From NCBI GenBank assembly GCA_035291905.1, contig DATDRF010000182.1, positions 1-12,138 on the forward strand: a DNA stretch of 12,138 nt, written 5' to 3'. Below the pieces are notes generated by a model. The model was given only the letters and a program-made list of their open reading frames with translations. It had not been told where the DNA came from and did no database searches. Within the stretch, counting starts at the first letter, position 1; each line of letters starts with the position of its first letter. Shown here one piece after another: positions 6,105 to 12,138 of this stretch. The position numbers were made by a program, and so were the translations under genes. The stretch comes from JACPLA01 sp035291905. Lineage in GTDB: Bacteria; Bacteroidota; Ignavibacteria; UBA10030.

Positions 6105-6971
6105 CTAGATCTCCCTGACGGTCATCAGTTGTTTCAGGCGCGGATAAGGGAAAACCGGCCCTTCGCGGCAGACAAAGTAAGGGCCGAACTGGCAATGGCC
6201 GCAGAGGCCGATCCCGCACTTCATGTTTCTTTCCATGGAGAAATAGATCTGCGCCGGATCGACGCCGAGCTTAAGGAACTCCATGGCCGTAAACCGCATC
6301 ATGACCTCAGGTCCGCATATCATCGCCAGGGTATTTGCCGGATCGAACGATGCTTTGGGGAGGAGGCCGGTAACGACGCCGACATGTCCCTTCCAGTTTC
6401 CAATGGCGCGGTCCACCGTGACGAAAACGTGGAAATCAAAACGCGCACGCCACTCTTCGAGATCTTTTTCGAAAATGATGTCCTCTGGTTCTCTGGTTCC
6501 GTACAGGAGGATCAATTTGCCGAATTGCTGGCGCCGCGCAAGCGCCTCGTAGATAACCGGTCTCAGGGGGGCGAGCCCGATCCCTCCCGCGACGACCACA
6601 AGATCGGAGCCGACCGCGGCCTCAATGGGCCAGACCGACCCGTAGGGCCCGCGGATGCCCAGTATGTCGCCGCGATGAATCGAGCGCACGGCGAACGTCA
6701 CTCCGCCCACAGCCCGGACGGTGTGGACCAGCGTTTCGGGTTTCGCCGGGTTTCCGCTGATCGAGATCGGTACCTCGCCGATTCCGTGCACGTACATCAT
6801 GTTGAATTGTCCCGGCCGGAACGACAAGGGGGATCCATCCTCTGGTTTGAGTTCGAGCGTGAACACATCGTGCGTTTCACGTTTGGTCCGCAGAACCCGG
6901 AATGGCCTCGGTATGAAATGAGATTCTACCGTGGTGTCAAGAACGACATCTGCTTCAGGCATTTGTTCCAT
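6105..6971 (-). CDS. hydG: Group 3b hydrogenase gamma subunit (FAD/NAD(P)-binding)
   Basis: The diaphorase-like subunit exchanges electrons between the iron-sulfur chain and NAD(P)H, and belongs to the ferredoxin-NADP reductase superfamily. It has 288 residues. The FAD motif is RPGQFNMMYV (52-61). The nucleotide-binding motif is GGIGLAPLRP (129-138). ICGPEVMMRF (218-227) is the nicotinamide-end motif. The C-terminal cluster motif CGIGLCGHCQFG with C252, C257, C260 and C268 binds [2Fe-2S], as in dihydroorotate dehydrogenase B electron-transfer subunits. The start at 6971 overlaps the cyclic-nucleotide-fold gene by 17 bp, and the stop is 1 bp before delta. The symbol follows archaeal sulfhydrogenase usage and is not the radical-SAM HydG of FeFe enzymes. 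Confidence 0.95.
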   Translation of the reverse strand: MEQMPEADVVLDTTVESHFIPRPFRVLRTKRETHDVFTLELKPEDGSPLSFRPGQFNMMYVHGIGEVPISISGNPAKPETLVHTVRAVGGVTFAVRSIHRGDILGIRGPYGSVWPIEAAVGSDLVVVAGGIGLAPLRPVIYEALARRQQFGKLILLYGTREPEDIIFEKDLEEWRARFDFHVFVTVDRAIGNWKGHVGVVTGLLPKASFDPANTLAMICGPEVMMRFTAMEFLKLGVDPAQIYFSMERNMKCGIGLCGHCQFGPYFVCREGPVFPYPRLKQLMTVREI

Positions 6972-7416
6972 AGACGTCGAGTAGTTGGAGTCTGGTTGCT
7001 GCCAGGCGTTGTTCCATCATCACGGTAAGCCGCTTAAGCAGCTCGTAACCGAGATGATGATCGGCTTCGCATTTTTTGCGCAGGCAGGTTGCATCAAGTG
7101 CAATGGCGCGCACGAGGTCTGTGACACGGGCGTCAAAATGCCATGTATACGGCGGCACGAGCCACGACCATCCGATCAATTCCCCCTCTCCGAGAGTTTG
7201 AATGACCATGGGCCCCCGGTCCGGGGTGGCTATCTCCAGAGCAACATTGCCGGTTCGCAGCAGATAGAAATGTCCTGCCTCTTCTCCTTCATGGAACATG
7301 TACGAATCTGCGTCGAAACGAACGTTCGAGGCGCATCCCGTAACCAGCTCCAGATATTCGGGTTGGAGGTCCTTGAAGAAGGGATGTTGTGACAGAATCG
7401 GTTTGAGGGTTTCCAT
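6955..7416 (-). CDS. Stand-alone cyclic-nucleotide-binding-fold protein
   Basis: A 153-residue single-domain protein of the CAP_ED/cNMP-binding fold. The N-terminal helix (LKPILSQHPFFKDL) and strands with FHEGEEAGHFYLLRTGNVAL are typical. The segment where cAMP receptors have the phosphate-binding cassette (consensus GE[LI]A with an Arg) reads GEGELIGWSWLVPPYTWHFDARV, with the binding Arg missing. There is no helix-turn-helix domain; the chain ends shortly after a C-terminal helix (EQRLAATRLQLLDVYG). It lies between hydB and hydG with a 10-bp gap and a 17-bp overlap, so it is made with the hydrogenase. Similar proteins are known beside group 3b enzymes. A role as ligand-sensing modulator or assembly partner is inference. 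Confidence 0.9.
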   Translation of the reverse strand: METLKPILSQHPFFKDLQPEYLELVTGCASNVRFDADSYMFHEGEEAGHFYLLRTGNVALEIATPDRGPMVIQTLGEGELIGWSWLVPPYTWHFDARVTDLVRAIALDATCLRKKCEADHHLGYELLKRLTVMMEQRLAATRLQLLDVYGTNA

Positions 7417-7426
7417 AGGTGGTTCC

Positions 7427-8545
7427 TTATTGAGAAGTCGGTTGAGCCTCAGGCGTCTGTTCGCGGATCAGACGCGCTTCCTCGGTGATGTCGATGCCGA
7501 CAGGGCACCATGTAATGCAGCGCCCGCAGCCGACGCATCCGAACGTCCCGAACTGATCGACCCATGTAGCAAGCTTGTGGGTCATCCATTGACGATAGCG
7601 GCTCCGTATCGAAGGCCTCACACTTCCGCCGTGGATGTATGAAAAGTCTGCGGTGAAGCACGAATCCCACAACCGCGTCCGCTGCGCATCGGTGTTGCCA
7701 AGATCGGTTCCGTCCGTCACCGTGGAGCAAAAACAGGTCGGACAAACCATCGTACAGTTCGCACAGGAGAGACACCTGTGGCCAATGGCGTCCCACCGCG
7801 GGTGAGACAGGTTTGCATAGAGGCGCTGTTGAAGCCCGTCGGTTTCAAGGACACGTCCCATGGAGGTTGCTGCGGCGGAGAACAAGCGTTCTGCCTCGCT
7901 GACATCCTCCGGCTCTGCCGGATGCCAGGGTATCCTGATCAGCATCTCGCTGCCCCGCTGCGATCCGGCTTCGACGAGGAAAAGACCTTTCGGCAATTCC
8001 GTCACCGCGAGATCGAATCCCTGGGTCGCCCGCGGCCCCGTTTTCATCGAAGCGCAGAAACAGGTACCACCCGGATGTGTGCACTGCGCGGCGACGATGA
8101 ACAACTTCTCGCGAACGGACTTGTACCACGGATCGGCAAAGGGTCCTTCAAGGAACACCCGGTCGTGGATCGCGATTGCATGAAGCTCGCATGGCCGGAC
8201 TCCGAAGAACGCGAGCGGAACATGAGGAGCTTGCTGTGCGCCGCTCAGTTCCATGGAGCCGTTCGTCCGACGCGACCGTACGAGAGGGCTTTCGGGAGGG
8301 AAGAGGAACTGCTTCCACGAATGCGGACCCACGGCATAGGCAAACAACGATTTCCCTTCAGTCGGTACGAGTTTGTACGAAGCATTGTTCTGTTCGTCAG
8401 TCCAGCCGATGGGGAGGTCTTCATAGGAACGGATTTCGTCGTACACGATGGCATGATCGCGTACGGTCGGACCGAGGACGCGAAACCCGTCCTTCCGAAG
8501 GAGGCTGACGAGAGTCCCCAACACTTGCAGGTCAATCTTGATCAT
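7427..8545 (-). CDS. hydB: Group 3b hydrogenase beta subunit (4Fe-4S ferredoxin-type)
   Basis: The iron-sulfur subunit is thought to link the delta clusters to gamma; homologues are called sulfhydrogenase beta or anaerobic sulfite reductase subunit A-like. It has 372 residues. Two ferredoxin-type motifs are clear: C258xxC261xxC264xxxC268 (CLSCANCTMVCP) and C337xxC340xxC343xxxC347 (CVGCGRCITWCP). Upstream, FGVRPCELHAIAIHD and QCTHPGGTCFCAS, with C119, C155, C162 and C164, are family-conserved. The start ATG at 8545 has only a weak purine-rich site (AGAAAGA). It stands 32 bp after the small exported protein gene and 10 bp before the cyclic-nucleotide-fold gene. No truncation is seen. Confidence 0.94.
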   Translation of the reverse strand: MIKIDLQVLGTLVSLLRKDGFRVLGPTVRDHAIVYDEIRSYEDLPIGWTDEQNNASYKLVPTEGKSLFAYAVGPHSWKQFLFPPESPLVRSRRTNGSMELSGAQQAPHVPLAFFGVRPCELHAIAIHDRVFLEGPFADPWYKSVREKLFIVAAQCTHPGGTCFCASMKTGPRATQGFDLAVTELPKGLFLVEAGSQRGSEMLIRIPWHPAEPEDVSEAERLFSAAATSMGRVLETDGLQQRLYANLSHPRWDAIGHRCLSCANCTMVCPTCFCSTVTDGTDLGNTDAQRTRLWDSCFTADFSYIHGGSVRPSIRSRYRQWMTHKLATWVDQFGTFGCVGCGRCITWCPVGIDITEEARLIREQTPEAQPTSQ

Positions 8546-8577
8546 ATGGGTCTTTCTGAATCCGCGATTGAATGGAT

Positions 8578-9045
8578 CTAGGAAATCCCGAGTTTCTTCT
8601 TCAGTCTCTCGTGAACTTCGTTTGCGCCCGACATTTCAGACCGGAGTTTTCCCGCAAGTTCGCGGACGGACGTTTGAACGGGTTCCTTCTTCTCAAGTTC
8701 TTTCCGAAGTTTTGCCGCAAAGTCTTCGATCGCGGAACATGTCGCCCCGAGACTTTTGTACTCCGCAACCACCAATTTTGACTGCTCGGCATTGAGGAGT
8801 TTTTTCGACGATGCAAGCTGCTGCTCCATCTGCTCGCGGAATTTCTCGATCTGGCCAAGGTGGGCCAATGCGACATCGCGATTGAGTGTCGGTTCTCCTG
8901 TTTCGGCAACAATCCGGCCTGCGTGACCCCGAATGCTCTTGCATTGGGTTGTCAGCTGGCTATGTTGCTTGGCAAGCTCGGAGGTTTGGCTAAAGACGGG
9001 CGGAAAGACGAGTGTGAGAGAGAGAATAAGTGCGATGGACTTCAT
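8578..9045 (-). CDS. Small exported helical protein of unknown function
   Basis: A 155-residue protein that I do not recognise. It has a clear Sec-type signal peptide (MKSIALILSLTLVFPPVFS, likely cut before or near Gln20, with no lipobox Cys). The mature part is almost entirely charged and helical with coiled-coil character (QIEKFREQMEQQLASSKKLL, then LRKELEKKEP). C35 and C102 could form one disulfide. A strong AAAGGAG site precedes the start. It is the first gene of the minus-strand run and ends 32 bp before hydB, so it may be cotranscribed with the hydrogenase. However, it is exported while the hydrogenase is cytoplasmic, so a functional link is uncertain. Confidence 0.8.
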   Translation of the reverse strand: MKSIALILSLTLVFPPVFSQTSELAKQHSQLTTQCKSIRGHAGRIVAETGEPTLNRDVALAHLGQIEKFREQMEQQLASSKKLLNAEQSKLVVAEYKSLGATCSAIEDFAAKLRKELEKKEPVQTSVRELAGKLRSEMSGANEVHERLKKKLGIS

Positions 9046-9480
9046 AGCTCATCTCCTTTCTGCACGAGAAGCGTGCGGGGATGACTATCCTCGGGAGACC
9101 CACAATAGGCGTTCCATCCTTTTCGACCCGGTATCACCGAAAGAGTGCTTAAATTATTCATTTTTCGAAGGTATTCTTCGCAGCACCTGTCTCCTTTTGC
9201 GAGGAATAGAAACCCGTTTTTCATTTTTGGGTAATTGAAATCAGGGGTGATTCCTAGAACTCCGGCTCTTTCACGGAATGGCCTTGGAATCTCCCCGGGA
9301 ACAAACTATCTTCAGCAACGAAAGAACGGATTCGCCGAAACTTTCAAACACACATGACGTTGTACCACTATCTATGGGGTTACTTTCCCGACCCTGCCTC
9401 CGTAATGTTCCTTATCGACAAGTCATCGAATTAAAGTCAAGCGGTACCGTTCATACAACCAATTACTACAGGAGTCAGTT
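9046..9480. promoter_or_regulatory. Divergent intergenic region (435 bp)
   Basis: This separates the minus-strand hydrogenase cluster from the plus-strand peptidase gene and must hold promoters for both. I see ribosome sites at each end: AAAGGAG before 9045 on the minus strand, and AGGAG 8 nt before 9481 on the plus strand. A short hairpin GCACG/CGTGC (9062-9076) would lie in the minus-strand 5' leader. No unambiguous -35/-10 or Bacteroidota-type -33/-7 pair, tRNA, riboswitch or repeat stands out. Confidence 0.5.
9102..9116 (-). promoter_or_regulatory. Weak sigma-54-like promoter candidate
   Basis: The minus strand reads TGGAACGCCTATTGT against the sigma-54 consensus TGGCACG-N4-TTGC. Spacing is right, but there is an A for C in the -24 box and a T for the important -12 C. 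A start near 9091 would give a leader of about 46 nt before the gene at 9045. Sigma-54 drives many hydrogenase operons, but two mismatches make this tentative. Confidence 0.2.
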
Positions 9481-11154
9481 ATGGCAAAACGTTTGATGAT
9501 CTTTCTGATCCTCGTGGTTGCTGTTGCCCCGTTGACCCTCGGACAGATGATGACCGAGAAGCTGGACACAGCAGCCATGAGCGTGATCAAAAATGAAGGG
9601 ATGAACAATTCGCAGGTCATGGAGATCCTGAGTTACTTGACCGACGTGTACGGTCCGCGGCTCACATGGTCGCCCGAATACCGAGAGGCAGCTGAGTGGA
9701 CAAGCGGCAAACTGAAGGAATGGGGATTGGAGAATATCCACTACACGAATTTTGAACCATCCGGAAAAGGATGGACGCTGAAGAAGTTCTCGGCAAACGT
9801 TGTTTCTCCGCGTGCGTATCCCCTCATTGCTTATCCCAAGGCCTGGACTCCCGGTACCAAAGGAACGGTACGCGGTGAAGCAGTTATTGTCGATGCGCAG
9901 ACTGAAGCGGACCTTGCCAAGTACAAAGGGAAGCTCAAGAATGCATTCGTGCTGATGACGGAAGAGCGTGAATTGCCGGCGCATTTCAAGGCCCAGGGAT
10001 ACCGCCTGGCTGATTCGTCCCTGCTTGATCTTTCCAATGCCGGAATGCCGGGCGCTGCTCGCCGGGGCGGCCGCAGACAGATGGGTGATTCCGCCGCGAT
10101 AGCGCGGTTTCTCACTCAGGCTCAATTCCAGGCGAAGAAGATGGAATTCATGATGAACGAGGGTGCCGCTGCACTTCTTGACGGTGCGCGCGGGGATGGC
10201 GGAACAATGTTCGTTTCACAGGCAAGCGTTCCGCGTGCTCCTCAAGGTCTGAGCGACCTCTTTGGCGGAAGGGTGAGCCCCTATAGTGCAGATGCACCAA
10301 AGATTCTTCCGCAGGTCGCCGTTGCGGCCGAGCATTACAACCGGATGGTGCGGATGATCAAGAAGGGCCGGAAGGTAACGATCGAGATGAATCTTGAAGT
10401 TGAAATTACGAAAGCCGTGCCGGGCTTCAACATTATTGCAGAGATTCCGGGAACAGACCTCAAGGACGAGATAGTGATGGTGGGCGGCCACTTTGATTCA
10501 TGGCACGCAGGCACGGGAGCTACCGATGACGGTACCGGTTCGGCGGCATCCCTGGAGGCTGTCCGCATTATCAAGAAGCTTGGCCTGAAGCCGCGCCGAA
10601 CCATCAGAATTGCGCTCTGGGGCGGCGAGGAACAGGGCTTGCTTGGTTCGCGGGGATATGTGAAAGATACCTACGGCGAGCGCCAGGCCGACATGATGCA
10701 GATGATGATGGGAGGAGCAACGGGACCGTTGAAGACAAAACCGGGATACGAGAAATTCTCCGTCTATTTCAATCATGACAACGGCACCGGCAGACTCAGA
10801 GGAATTTACCTGCAGGGGAACGAGGAAGCACGCGGCATTTTCCGCCAGTGGTTTGCAGCGCTGGATGATCCTGCAGCGGAAACGATCTCCCTCTCCAACA
10901 CCGGAGGAACGGACCACCTCGCGTTCGATGCGATCGGCCTTCCGGGCTTCCAGTTCATTCAAGACCCCGTAGAGTACGATACGCGGACCCATCACTCGAA
11001 CATGGATGTGTACGAGCGCGTGCAGGCGGATGACATGAAACAGGCTTCGACCGTCATGGCGGTCTTCCTGTACAATGCGGCAATGCGCGATCAGAAGTTC
11101 CCGCGCAAGCCCGAGCCCGTAAGACCCCAGGGTGCGCCCTCAGGTGCCAACTAA
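9481..11154 (+). CDS. Secreted M28-family zinc metallopeptidase (carboxypeptidase Q-like)
   Basis: An exported di-zinc exopeptidase for peptides outside the cytoplasm. It has 557 residues with a signal peptide (about 1-21, ending TLGQ). An N-terminal helical region (VMEILSYLTDVYGPRLTWSP) precedes a PA-like inserted domain at about 110-310. The catalytic M28 domain has H337 and D339 in GGHFDSWH, bridging D349 (GATDDG), catalytic E383 and ligand E384 (GGEEQGLLGS), D433 (NHDNGTG) and a C-terminal His in RTHHSNMD (504/505). A full metal set is therefore present. A Met-rich stretch (DMMQMMMGG, 404-412) and a Gly/Arg-rich linker (GAARRGGRRQMG) look like lineage insertions. AGGAG precedes the ATG, and a terminator follows. 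Confidence 0.93.
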   Translation: MAKRLMIFLILVVAVAPLTLGQMMTEKLDTAAMSVIKNEGMNNSQVMEILSYLTDVYGPRLTWSPEYREAAEWTSGKLKEWGLENIHYTNFEPSGKGWTLKKFSANVVSPRAYPLIAYPKAWTPGTKGTVRGEAVIVDAQTEADLAKYKGKLKNAFVLMTEERELPAHFKAQGYRLADSSLLDLSNAGMPGAARRGGRRQMGDSAAIARFLTQAQFQAKKMEFMMNEGAAALLDGARGDGGTMFVSQASVPRAPQGLSDLFGGRVSPYSADAPKILPQVAVAAEHYNRMVRMIKKGRKVTIEMNLEVEITKAVPGFNIIAEIPGTDLKDEIVMVGGHFDSWHAGTGATDDGTGSAASLEAVRIIKKLGLKPRRTIRIALWGGEEQGLLGSRGYVKDTYGERQADMMQMMMGGATGPLKTKPGYEKFSVYFNHDNGTGRLRGIYLQGNEEARGIFRQWFAALDDPAAETISLSNTGGTDHLAFDAIGLPGFQFIQDPVEYDTRTHHSNMDVYERVQADDMKQASTVMAVFLYNAAMRDQKFPRKPEPVRPQGAPSGAN

Positions 11155-11176
11155 CGGCCGGATATGATTTCAACAA

Positions 11177-11218
11177 CCAGTGCCCGCGGGTCTTCGGACT
11201 TGCGGGCATTGGATTTTT
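11177..11218 (+). terminator. Rho-independent terminator with UUCG loop
   Basis: A 16-bp stem joins 11177-11192 and 11197-11212, with three G-U pairs and a C(UUCG)G tetraloop at 11193-11196. It is followed by ATTTTT (T-run 11214-11218). It lies 22 bp after the peptidase stop and ends 11 bp before the next gene's start, so it should separate the two or strongly damp read-through. Confidence 0.88.
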
Positions 11219-11229
11219 CAGGGAGTCCG

Positions 11230-11886
11230 ATGAAACTGCCGGTTCGTACAATGGCGTGGGTAAGCTTCTTCGCCATAACGTTTGGCCTCGTTGAGGCAGT
11301 CGTCGTGGTCTATTTGCGCGCGTTGTACTATCCCGAGGGCTTCGTTTTTCCCCTTAAAATGATTTCACAATCTCACCTCATGGCCGAACTGGCAAGAGAG
11401 TTCGCCACGATTGTGATGTTGATTTCTGTCGGGGCAATTGCAGGGATCTCCCGCTGGCAGAAATTCTCTTATTTCATGATCGCGTTCGGGGTCTGGGATA
11501 TCGTCTATTATATATGGCTCAAGGTCTTTCTCGATTGGCCGTTATCCCTGACCGATTGGGACATCCTCTTCCTTATTCCCATTCCGTGGATCGGCCCTGT
11601 CATTGCACCGATTGTGATTTCCATTCTCATGATTATTGCAGGATGGGCGATCATTCGGCGGGAAGAGGGAGGGAACAGCTTTTCGCCTCCTTCTTCTTCA
11701 TGGGTTCTTGGTGGAATCGGGACTGCTGTTGTTCTTTTCACGTTCCTTCGTGATACTGGGGCAACCCTGAAGGGGGGAGTACCGGAGCCGTTTTGGTACT
11801 GGCTCTTCGGCATTGGGGCGATGTTCTATGCGGGGGCGCTGTATGTTGCGCTTCAAAAATCGGGAGGAAGGAAGGGAGATTCTTAG
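11230..11886 (+). CDS. Unknown six-helix membrane protein
   Basis: A 218-residue integral membrane protein. Helices are predicted at about 8-30, 57-75, 79-97, 112-141, 158-174 and 188-208. The first helix carries a buried acidic residue in FGLVEAVVVVYLR followed by LYYPEGF, a pattern that looks conserved-family-like, though I cannot name a function. The start at 11230 is chosen over an in-frame ATG at 11164 for two reasons: the upstream version would translate through the terminator stem, and an AGGGAG site lies 4 nt before 11230. The terminator immediately before it means its expression may depend on read-through or on a promoter hidden in the peptidase gene. The C-terminus is basic and cytoplasmic-like. 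Confidence 0.8.
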   Translation: MKLPVRTMAWVSFFAITFGLVEAVVVVYLRALYYPEGFVFPLKMISQSHLMAELAREFATIVMLISVGAIAGISRWQKFSYFMIAFGVWDIVYYIWLKVFLDWPLSLTDWDILFLIPIPWIGPVIAPIVISILMIIAGWAIIRREEGGNSFSPPSSSWVLGGIGTAVVLFTFLRDTGATLKGGVPEPFWYWLFGIGAMFYAGALYVALQKSGGRKGDS

Positions 11887-11892
11887 ACTAAG
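11882..11892. other. Palindromic stop-codon junction of convergent genes
   Basis: CTTAGACTAAG is a perfect palindrome holding the TAG stop of the plus-strand gene (11884-11886) and the TAG stop of the minus-strand gene (11888-11890), with one base between them. No separate bidirectional terminator is seen in between. Confidence 0.7.
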
Positions 11893-12138
11893 ACGCGGCT
11901 TTCTGTGCTGACCGCTTCTTCAGGATCCTATAAACAACGATTGAGGCGGCGATGAACATCGCCAGCGCAGCCACGAGCAGGCCCATTGCACCGGCGGAAT
12001 CGACCTTGTCCACCGTATTCGCCAGCAATATTCCTTCGGAATGGGAATACGATCCTTCAATGTGCACGCGGTCGTCTGCTGCAATCTCCCGGAGCGAACC
12101 CGGAAAGAAGGCAACGATCTCTCCGGTATTGTCGCTCA
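11888..12138 (-). CDS. Partial membrane-anchored protein, C-terminal part
   Basis: A minus-strand frame is open from the window edge to TAG at 11888-11890 and encodes the last 82 residues of a longer protein. The N-terminal part of the fragment (GEIVAFFPGSL, then DDRVHIEGSYS, ending NTVDKVDS) is beta-rich and resembles an OB-fold-like domain. It is followed by one transmembrane helix (MGLLVAALAMFIAASIVVY) and a short basic tail (RILKKRSAQKAAS), giving an outside-domain, inside-tail topology. The start lies beyond the window. Function is unknown. The 64-residue frame on the same strand at 12114-11920 is out of frame and not used. Confidence 0.65.
   Translation of the reverse strand, partial: SDNTGEIVAFFPGSLREIAADDRVHIEGSYSHSEGILLANTVDKVDSAGAMGLLVAALAMFIAASIVVYRILKKRSAQKAAS

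Noticed and set aside
6018..7028. 336-residue open frame on the plus strand
   Set aside because: Antisense to the gamma and delta genes; composition is His/Arg/Asp-rich, as expected of a shadow frame.
7778..8581. 267-residue open frame on the plus strand
   Set aside because: Antisense to the beta subunit, which has two clear ferredoxin motifs.
9042..9224. 60-residue minus-strand frame ending in an ATGA overlap with the exported protein gene
   Set aside because: The overlap looks like coupling, but there is no ribosome site, no recognisable domain and an atypical composition; more likely a leader region.

Overview
The window looks like a chromosomal piece of a bacterium with a moderate GC content (a little over 50%). 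The gene set is an NADP-type group 3b [NiFe] hydrogenase with its own Hyp maturation genes, next to an exported M28-family metallopeptidase and Bacteroidota-like unknown membrane proteins. This suggests the Bacteroidota/Chlorobi/Ignavibacteria side of the tree, but nothing in the sequence, such as an rRNA, proves the lineage.

Positions 1-9045 are one long minus-strand gene cluster. In transcription order it holds: a small exported helical protein (9045-8578); the hydrogenase beta subunit with iron-sulfur clusters (8545-7427); a stand-alone cyclic-nucleotide-binding-fold protein (7416-6955); the gamma flavin/NAD(P) subunit (6971-6105); the delta small subunit (6103-5252); the alpha NiFe large subunit (5271-3943); a YbaK-type aminoacyl-tRNA deacylase (3977-3486); an FmdB-type zinc ribbon (3475-3308); a hydrogenase maturation protease (3292-2762); an unknown membrane protein (2747-2169); then, after a 176-bp gap, hypA (1992-1630), hypB (1633-959) and the start of hypF (969-1, cut by the window edge). 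Most joins overlap or are under 35 bp, so the block from 9045 to 2169 reads as one operon. Electrons would pass from H2 at the alpha NiFe site through delta and beta clusters to FAD and NADP(H) in gamma. HypA/B/F and the protease build and process the NiFe centre.

Positions 9046-9480 are a 435-bp divergent intergenic region that must carry promoters for both directions. Rightward from there come a secreted M28 peptidase (9481-11154), a strong UUCG-loop terminator (11177-11218), and an unknown six-helix membrane protein (11230-11886). The last gene converges on a partial minus-strand membrane-anchored protein (11888-12138).

The most unusual signal is two different palindromic repeats lying inside hydrogenase genes and read in frame. 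One is a heptad-type TTCAAAG repeat in a loop of HypF (1-62). The other is a multi-hairpin repeat forming an extra basic N-terminus on the delta subunit (6023-6088). Both look like small mobile repeats tolerated as peptide insertions.
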